Shown one piece after another: positions 33,089-38,411 of a stretch of DNA of 38,411 nt. The position numbers and the translations under genes are program-made. The first letter of the stretch is position 1; every line of letters starts with the position of its first letter. Location: the NCBI GenBank assembly GCA_945889315.1, contig CAMDBP010000017.1, positions 1 through 38,411 on the forward strand. Reading direction: 5' to 3'. The DNA comes from Chitinophaga pinensis (GTDB lineage Bacteria; Bacteroidota; Bacteroidia; NS11-12g; UBA9320). Under the pieces are notes generated by a model. It made no database searches and had not been told where the DNA came from. It saw only the letters and a list, made by a program, of their open reading frames with translations.

Positions 33089-34090
33089 TTAGAAAAATCG
33101 TTTAAATCCTATAATCTCACGTACTTCTTTTAATGTTTTCTGAGCACTCTCATTGGCTTTCTCTGCTCCTAGCTTCGCTGCTTTTGCCAGCGCTATTGTA
33201 TCCTTTTTAAAGTGATTAATGCGCTCGGTTATAGGCTCAACAAAAGTAACCACATCTTCAGCCAGTTGTTTTTTTAAATCACCATAACGTATAGTTCCCT
33301 TTAAATGCTCTGCATCAAAATGGGATATGGTACTTGCATCAGAAACCAGCGCCATTATGTCAAATAGGTTTTGAAGTTCTTCAGATCTTGGCTGATTAGC
33401 ACCTGTTGGTCCTGCGTCAGTTTTGGCACGCATAATCTTTTTACGTATAACATCCGCCGGCTCATCAAAAACTATGGTATCTGCATCACCACTTGATTTA
33501 CTCATCTTACCTTGACCCGTAAGTCCTGGCACTTTTAACAGTTCACCTGTATTACTAAAAGCCTGAGGCTCTTTAAAGTAATCGGTGTGAAACATGTGAT
33601 TAAAGCGGTTAGCAAAGGTCCTCGTCATTTCTAAATGCTGCTGCTGATCTTTTCCTACAGGGACATACTCTGCATGATGAGCTAGTATATCTACCGCCAT
33701 GAGCACAGGGTAAGTAAGCAATCCCGCGTTAATATTTTTGGGTTGTGTTGCTTTTTTATCCTTATAGGTTACCGATCGCTCCAACTCACCTATGTACGCA
33801 TTCATATTAAAATACGTATAAAGCTCCGAAATAGCCGGAACATCACTCTGTACAAACAAGGCACATTGATTTGGATCTACCCCCATTGCCAAGTGCTCCG
33901 CTAATACTTGATGTACATTTGCGTGTAAGTCCGCAGGTGTAGGATGCGTGGTAAGTGAGTGAATATCAGCAATAAAAAAGAAACAATCATGCTCCTCTTG
34001 CATCCGAAGAAAGCTTTTAACTGCTCCAAAATAATTACCTAAATGTAATTTTCCTGTTGGTCGAATTCCTGATACTACTCTAGCCATCAT
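33089..34090 (-). CDS. trpS: Tryptophanyl-tRNA synthetase
   Basis: A class I aminoacyl-tRNA synthetase; 333 residues, the normal length. The HIGH-type motif is in SGIRPTGKLHLGNYFGA and the KMSKS loop is GKMSKSSGD. CALFVQSDVPAISELYTYFNM, MAVDILAHHAEYVPVGKDQQQHLEM and PNNAGQ-like segments are typical. The ATG at 34090 or the adjacent one at 34087 begins the protein. A perfect TATTTTTG element lies 11 bases upstream with a TTG 20 bases further up, the clearest promoter on this strand. The dNK gene follows. Confidence 0.95.
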   Translation of the reverse strand: MMARVVSGIRPTGKLHLGNYFGAVKSFLRMQEEHDCFFFIADIHSLTTHPTPADLHANVHQVLAEHLAMGVDPNQCALFVQSDVPAISELYTYFNMNAYIGELERSVTYKDKKATQPKNINAGLLTYPVLMAVDILAHHAEYVPVGKDQQQHLEMTRTFANRFNHMFHTDYFKEPQAFSNTGELLKVPGLTGQGKMSKSSGDADTIVFDEPADVIRKKIMRAKTDAGPTGANQPRSEELQNLFDIMALVSDASTISHFDAEHLKGTIRYGDLKKQLAEDVVTFVEPITERINHFKKDTIALAKAAKLGAEKANESAQKTLKEVREIIGFKRFF

Positions 34091-34101
34091 TTAATAGGCG
34101 T

Positions 34102-34109
34102 CAAAAATA
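34102..34109 (-). promoter_or_regulatory. -7 element (TATTTTTG) for trpS
   Basis: Perfect TAnnTTTG, with a TTG about 20 bases upstream as a -33 candidate. It gives an 11-base spacer to the ATG. Confidence 0.55.
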
Positions 34110-34181
34110 GAAGGACTAATACATTATACCAATCATGTGGATATTTATAGTTTAAGGATTCTTAGTTATTTTTTTTAGGTA

Positions 34182-35936
34182 TTAAGCCAGCTCAAATTGC
34201 TTTTGAAATAACTCATAGTATGCACCCTGGAGCTGCATTAACTCATCGTGATTACCTTGTTCAACAACTCTTCCTTTATCCAGCACCATAATTGTATCTA
34301 CTTCTCTCACGGTACTTAATCTATGCGCTATGATGATACTTGTGCGTCCTTTCATAAGCTGTTGCGTCGCTTGCTGAATAAGTTCTTCCGTTTCTGAGTC
34401 TACGCTAGAAGTCGCCTCATCTAAAATTAGTAGCTTGGGATCTGCAGCCATTGCGCGTATGAAACTTATTAATTGCCGTTGCCCTACAGAGAGTGTATTG
34501 CCCCGCTCCATAACTTCGTATCGCCAACCGCCTTCTAAGCTTTCTATAAAACGCAATGCTCCAATAGACGCTGCAGCCTCCTTCATTTTCTCTTGCGTAA
34601 AGCTACTGCTCTTTAAGGTTACATTTTCTGTTATGGTTCCCGCAAACAAAAATACGTCTTGTAATACCACGGCCACTTGGTTACGTAAGGATTCTAATTC
34701 TAGTGCATTTACCTCAATACCATCAATTTTTATAACACCTTTTTGAATACTATATAAACGCGTGATAAGACTGATAACACTTGATTTTCCTGCTCCGGTA
34801 GCACCTACAATAGCCAAACTTTTTCCAGCTTCAAGTTTAAAACTTACGTCTTTCAAAACATATTCTTCGTCTACATAGGCAAACCAAACATTTTCAAATG
34901 ATATATCTCCCTGAAAATCACGTAAAACTACTTCACCTTTCTGCTCTACGGCTGTATCATCGTCTAGCAACTCAAAGATACGCTCACTGCTTACTACACC
35001 CATCTGCATGGTATTAAATCGATCGGCAATAAAACGAATGGGCCTAAAAATTAAATTTATATAGAGAATGAATGCGGTGATTAATCCGGCACTTGCTGCG
35101 GTAGGATATCCTGCACTCCACCACACAATAAGTCCAAGCGCTAGACTGCTGACAATTTCTACAATCGGGAAATATACGGCATAATAAAAAACAGATTGAT
35201 TATGAGCATCCATGTGCTCTCTGTTTATTTTTTCAAATTTTTGAAACTCTTGCTCTTCTTTACCAAACACTTGCACCACTTCCATGCCCACTATTTGTTC
35301 TTGCACAAACGAATTTAGTTGCGATACTTGAACCCTAACCTTCTGAAAAGAAGTCTTAACCCCCCGTCTAAAAATCTCAGAAGCAATGATCAATAACGGC
35401 ATAACGGCAAGGGATATCAACGTTAATTTCCAGCTGGTTATAAACATAATAATCAATACCGCCACTATTTGAGCTAAGTCTCCGATAATTGAAATAAAAC
35501 CTTGAGAAAAAAAGTTGGACACCGTCTCTACATCGGATACCGATCGGGTAATTAACATACCTACTTTACTGGTGTCAAAAAACGATGATGATAATGACAG
35601 TATGTGATTATAGACTCTCATTCGCAAGTCTTTAATAACTTTTTGACCCAATAAGTTGGTTATATAGGTATGCCCAAAAAGCACCAAACTGTTAAGGATT
35701 ATATGAAGTAAAATGTAGATACTGAACAGTTGAATTCCTGCTTTATCCTTATTCTCCACAAAATGATCTAAAGTATATTGTACAAGCATAGGCCGTATTG
35801 GGGCTAATGCAGTTAGAAGTAAGGTAAACAATACGGCAAGCCATAACAACTTTCGGTGTGGCTTTGCTAATTTTATAATACGGCCGATTAACTTGAGGTC
35901 GAACGCCGCTCCTACTTTCTTACTTTTTGAACTCAT
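34182..35936 (-). CDS. ABC exporter, fused membrane and ATPase domains
   Basis: A 584-residue half-exporter of the MsbA/multidrug type. Residues 30-310 form six membrane helices. The nucleotide-binding domain has Walker A GATGAGKS (378-385), Q-loop Gln426, a signature LSVGQ (482-486, a slightly altered LSGGQ), Walker B LLILDE (502-507) and the switch IIIAHRLSTV. Coupling helices lie in the FFDTSKVGMLITR region. It would act as a homodimer; lipid, drug or peptide cargo is unknown. It overlaps the end of truA by 17 bp, so it is co-transcribed with it. Confidence 0.92.
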   Translation of the reverse strand: MSSKSKKVGAAFDLKLIGRIIKLAKPHRKLLWLAVLFTLLLTALAPIRPMLVQYTLDHFVENKDKAGIQLFSIYILLHIILNSLVLFGHTYITNLLGQKVIKDLRMRVYNHILSLSSSFFDTSKVGMLITRSVSDVETVSNFFSQGFISIIGDLAQIVAVLIIMFITSWKLTLISLAVMPLLIIASEIFRRGVKTSFQKVRVQVSQLNSFVQEQIVGMEVVQVFGKEEQEFQKFEKINREHMDAHNQSVFYYAVYFPIVEIVSSLALGLIVWWSAGYPTAASAGLITAFILYINLIFRPIRFIADRFNTMQMGVVSSERIFELLDDDTAVEQKGEVVLRDFQGDISFENVWFAYVDEEYVLKDVSFKLEAGKSLAIVGATGAGKSSVISLITRLYSIQKGVIKIDGIEVNALELESLRNQVAVVLQDVFLFAGTITENVTLKSSSFTQEKMKEAAASIGALRFIESLEGGWRYEVMERGNTLSVGQRQLISFIRAMAADPKLLILDEATSSVDSETEELIQQATQQLMKGRTSIIIAHRLSTVREVDTIMVLDKGRVVEQGNHDELMQLQGAYYELFQKQFELA

Positions 35937-36663
35937 CCCAATTGTATCCTACTTCAACTAAATAAAGCCCTTTTGCCGCAACACTTTTACCACTGGCGCT
36001 GCGTGTCCCACTCCCTAATATGCCAGGTAAGGATGCTAATTCAGTTGTTCCATTACCAATATCTAACAAGGTACCTACCATGGCCCTAACCATATTTCTT
36101 AAAAAACGATTTGCCTTTACATGAAACTCCAAACATCCGTCATTTACTATCCATTGAGCCTCCATTAAGTCACACAAAGTAGTTTTGTTATCCGCATTGC
36201 TTTTACAAAAGGCAGCAAAGTCATTGTGTTTTAACAACTCCAAACAAGCAAGGTTCATCAACTCGACGTTAGGTTGCTTAAAAAGAAAAAGCATCTCATC
36301 CTTTCTGAATGGATTTTTTACAAAAGTGGTCTTGTAAATATACTTTCGGTATGTTGCGCTAAATCGTGCATGAAAATCATCCGTAACCGCAAAAACATTA
36401 TACACAGCAATATCAGGAGGTAACATCTGATTTAGGCGAAATAAGAAACGTTCCGGCAACTCACTTTCAGCTTCAAAGTGTGCCACAAAATAAGTAGCAT
36501 GTACTTCGGCATCCGTTCTTCCACATCCTAAAACATTCGTTTTTTTCTGATATAAGCGAGCCAATTGAAGTTCCAATTCTTCCTGTACTGTATTGCCGTT
36601 CAACTGAGATTGCCACCCTCTATACTCTGTGCCTTTATATCCTAGTTCTAATGCGTATCTCAC
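35920..36663 (-). CDS. truA: tRNA pseudouridine(38-40) synthase TruA
   Basis: Makes pseudouridine at positions 38-40 of tRNA anticodon arms. From the GTG at 36663, the protein (247 residues) begins VRYALELGYKGTEYRGWQSQ, the family start; the catalytic Asp is Asp51 in GCGRTDAEVHATYF. VHARFSATYRKYIYK, FCKSNADNKTT and the C-terminal RFLRNMVRAMVGTLLDIGNG are also typical. The frame is open to a TTG at 36675, but that TTG lies in the promoter element. The ABC exporter gene overlaps its end by 17 bp. Confidence 0.94.
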   Translation of the reverse strand: MRYALELGYKGTEYRGWQSQLNGNTVQEELELQLARLYQKKTNVLGCGRTDAEVHATYFVAHFEAESELPERFLFRLNQMLPPDIAVYNVFAVTDDFHARFSATYRKYIYKTTFVKNPFRKDEMLFLFKQPNVELMNLACLELLKHNDFAAFCKSNADNKTTLCDLMEAQWIVNDGCLEFHVKANRFLRNMVRAMVGTLLDIGNGTTELASLPGILGSGTRSASGKSVAAKGLYLVEVGYNWDEFKK

Positions 36664-36672
36664 TTTGCACGG

Positions 36673-36680
36673 CAAATATA
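36673..36680 (-). promoter_or_regulatory. -7 element (TATATTTG) for truA
   Basis: Perfect TAnnTTTG plus C, nine bases before the GTG at 36663. It decides the truA start. Confidence 0.5.
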
Positions 36681-36722
36681 TTTTGTATCTGTTGGATAGT
36701 GTTATTTATTTAGATTGAATTC

Positions 36723-36730
36723 TATTTTTG
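36723..36730 (+). promoter_or_regulatory. -7 element (TATTTTTG) for ftcD
   Basis: Perfect TAnnTTTG plus CC, 20 bases before the ATG at 36751. Confidence 0.5.
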
Positions 36731-36750
36731 CCATCTATTACAAGAATTAA

Positions 36751-38411
36751 ATGAAACAACAACTCATAGAGTGTGTACCTAATTTTAGTGAAGGGAGAGA
36801 CCTCGCTATTATCCAGCAAATAACCAATGAAATCGAAAGCGTAGATGGCGTAAAATTACTGGATGTAGACCCAGGAGCAGCCACCAATAGAACAGTAGTT
36901 ACCTTTGTAGGGACACCTGAAGCAGTAATTGAGGCTGCCTATAAGGCAATAGTTAAGGCAGGTGAAATAATAGATATGAGCAAACATAAAGGAGAGCATG
37001 CCCGAATGGGTGCAACTGATGTATGCCCTCTTATCCCAGTTGCGAATATTAGTATGGAAGAAACTTCTCAATGGGCTGTTAAGCTTGCAAAAAGAGTCGG
37101 AGAAACAACACACATACCTACTTATTTATATGGTGCTTCGCAATCGGATACCAAAAGAAATGTTCTCTCTATCATTCGTGCCGGAGAGTACGAAGGTTTT
37201 TTTGAAAAAATAAAAAGACCCGAATGGAAGCCTGACTTTGGACCATCTATCTATAGCGCTAGAAGTGGCGCAACGGTAATTGGGGCTCGAGACTTCCTCA
37301 TAGCGTATAACATTAATTTAAATACCACATCAACGCGTATTGCTAATAGAATTGCTTTTGATGTACGCGAAACAGGAAGAGTATTACGAGAAGGAAATCC
37401 TTTTACAGGAAAAATTAAAACCGATGAACACGGAGAACCTGTTAGAATACCAGGAACTTGCCAAGCCGTACAAGCTGTAGGCTGGTATATTGATGAGTAT
37501 AAGGTAGCACAAGTAAGTGCCAACTTAACCAACTTCAATATTACCCCTATTCATACTTTTTTTGATGCAGTGCAAGATAGTTGCGTAGAGCGGGGTGTTC
37601 GAATTACAGGCAGTGAACTCGTTGGACTAATTCCTTTAAAAGCGATGCTGGATGCTGGTCGTCATTTTCTCAAAAAACAAGAACGTTCGTTGGGTGTTGA
37701 TGACGCAGAGCTCATTCATATTGCTGTAAAATCGCTAGGCTTAGATGAGTTAAGTCCTTTTGATCCTCAGAAAAAAATAATCGAATATCAACTCCAATCC
37801 CAAGAGGACGAAAAATTAATACAACTCACAGCTAAAGGATTAGCAAATGAAACCGCTTCTGAAAGTATGGCTCCAGGAGGCGGAAGTATATCTGCTTATG
37901 TTGGAGCTCTGGGAGTATCGTTAGCCACTATGGTGGCTAACTTAAGTGCAAATAAACCAGGATGGGAAGAAAAGCTAAATTTCTTCTCTGATTGGGCATG
38001 TACAGGACAGGAAATTAAAAATGAAATGCTTTTTTTAGTAGATGAAGATACGCGATCATTTAATGCTATAATTGAAGCTATTCGTTTACCAAAAGATTCA
38101 GAAGAAGAAAAGAAAGTACGCCTAGAGTCTATAGAAAAAGCAAGTCAATACGCCGCTGAAGTTCCTTTTAAAGTTATGCAAACCGCTGCAAGAACCACTG
38201 AAATTATTAAAGCCATGATCGAAAACGGCAATAAGGCTTCCATCACAGATGCAGGCGTTGGAGCGTTGTGCTGTATTACTGCCATTGAAGGAGCCTATAT
38301 GAATATCCGGGTGAATACTAAAGATCTATCAGACACTCAATTTGCAGAAACATTAAATCAAAAAGCGTATACTCTTTTACAAAAATCTAAGGGTGAGCTA
38401 CAAGCACTTGT
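36751..38411 (+). CDS. ftcD: Glutamate formimidoyltransferase-formimidoyl-THF cyclodeaminase, cut by the window end
   Basis: Read directly from the sequence: the frame is open from the ATG at 36751 to the last base (553 codons, no stop), so the 3' end is missing. The formiminotransferase half starts ECVPNFSEGRD, with the likely catalytic His83 in HKGEHARMGATDVCPL. The cyclodeaminase half begins near residue 360 (TAKGLANETASESMAPGGGS) and continues through TGQEIKNEM, FNAIIEAIRLPK and AGVGALCCITAIEGAY. Together they move the formimino group of histidine breakdown onto THF and release ammonia. It is the fused, animal-type form. Other hut genes are not in view. Confidence 0.94.
   Translation, partial: MKQQLIECVPNFSEGRDLAIIQQITNEIESVDGVKLLDVDPGAATNRTVVTFVGTPEAVIEAAYKAIVKAGEIIDMSKHKGEHARMGATDVCPLIPVANISMEETSQWAVKLAKRVGETTHIPTYLYGASQSDTKRNVLSIIRAGEYEGFFEKIKRPEWKPDFGPSIYSARSGATVIGARDFLIAYNINLNTTSTRIANRIAFDVRETGRVLREGNPFTGKIKTDEHGEPVRIPGTCQAVQAVGWYIDEYKVAQVSANLTNFNITPIHTFFDAVQDSCVERGVRITGSELVGLIPLKAMLDAGRHFLKKQERSLGVDDAELIHIAVKSLGLDELSPFDPQKKIIEYQLQSQEDEKLIQLTAKGLANETASESMAPGGGSISAYVGALGVSLATMVANLSANKPGWEEKLNFFSDWACTGQEIKNEMLFLVDEDTRSFNAIIEAIRLPKDSEEEKKVRLESIEKASQYAAEVPFKVMQTAARTTEIIKAMIENGNKASITDAGVGALCCITAIEGAYMNIRVNTKDLSDTQFAETLNQKAYTLLQKSKGELQAL

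Noticed and set aside
34182-35936. LSVGQ instead of LSGGQ as a sign of an inactive ABC protein
   Set aside because: All other motifs are intact and the single change is conservative.
1-38411. CRISPR arrays, tandem repeats, insertion sequences, tRNA or rRNA genes
   Set aside because: None was seen by eye; a covariance-model tRNA scan was not possible.

Overview
The window is a housekeeping-rich stretch of a Bacteroidota chromosome, most likely a Flavobacteriales-like lineage. The evidence is a PorP/SprF-family type IX secretion (T9SS) outer-membrane protein, a decayed T9SS cargo gene, a GldL-like membrane protein, stand-alone MnmD, DUF1573, DUF5723 and DUF2797 proteins, many lipoproteins, almost no Shine-Dalgarno sequences, and the Bacteroidota-type promoter element TAnnTTTG in front of most transcription units. 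I see no rRNA, tRNA, CRISPR, prophage or insertion sequence. No base here looks obviously foreign.

Layout. 1-2281: end of an SDR-type epimerase (TIGR01777/DUF1731) overlapping a photolyase, then a convergent GT2 glycosyltransferase. 2436-5842: mnmD, a small cytochrome-c-like lipoprotein, murB and gcvT. 5862-8071: a YdeI/DUF1801 protein fused to a CDGSH iron-sulfur domain, then gpsA with a six-helix GldL-like protein. 8132-8979: a three-gene operon DUF2892 - HMA - rhodanese, which is E. coli YgaP split into separate genes plus a metal-binding domain, behind a 22-bp Crp/Fnr-like palindrome. 8990-12984: M14 carboxypeptidase, DUF2797, CYTH and a lipoprotein esterase. 12985-13409: a relic of a LamG/T9SS secreted protein. 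13410-15230: MBL hydrolase and PorP/SprF. 15371-18276: tRNA maturation operon cca - pRiA4 ORF-3-like - miaA, all overlapping. 18381-20209: DUF5723 barrel and FKBP lipoprotein. 20363-25558: DUF423, SixA-like phosphatase, lipoprotein, priA, a small exported protein and DUF1573. 25578-30149: operon recF - DUF721/DciA-like - rpe - TonB receptor. 30201-32384: pdhA, a TPR protein and ribH. 32442-36663: trpS and deoxynucleoside kinase; truA and an ABC exporter. 36751 to the end: ftcD, cut by the window edge.

How genes work together. Three tRNA-modification or maturation loci (mnmD, cca/miaA, truA) and trpS concern translation. recF, DUF721 and priA concern DNA replication and repair, and the photolyase repairs UV damage. 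The DUF2892/HMA/rhodanese operon looks like a small regulated sulfur or metal-stress module and, with the CDGSH fusion, is the nearest thing here to an unusual system.

The clearest global pattern is that 19 likely transcription-unit starts carry a TAnnTTTG-like element, and in about a dozen of them only 3-7 bases separate it from the start codon. That implies many leaderless or near-leaderless mRNAs, and it revises several gene starts (mnmD, DUF2797, truA, DUF1573). Non-ATG starts are frequent.
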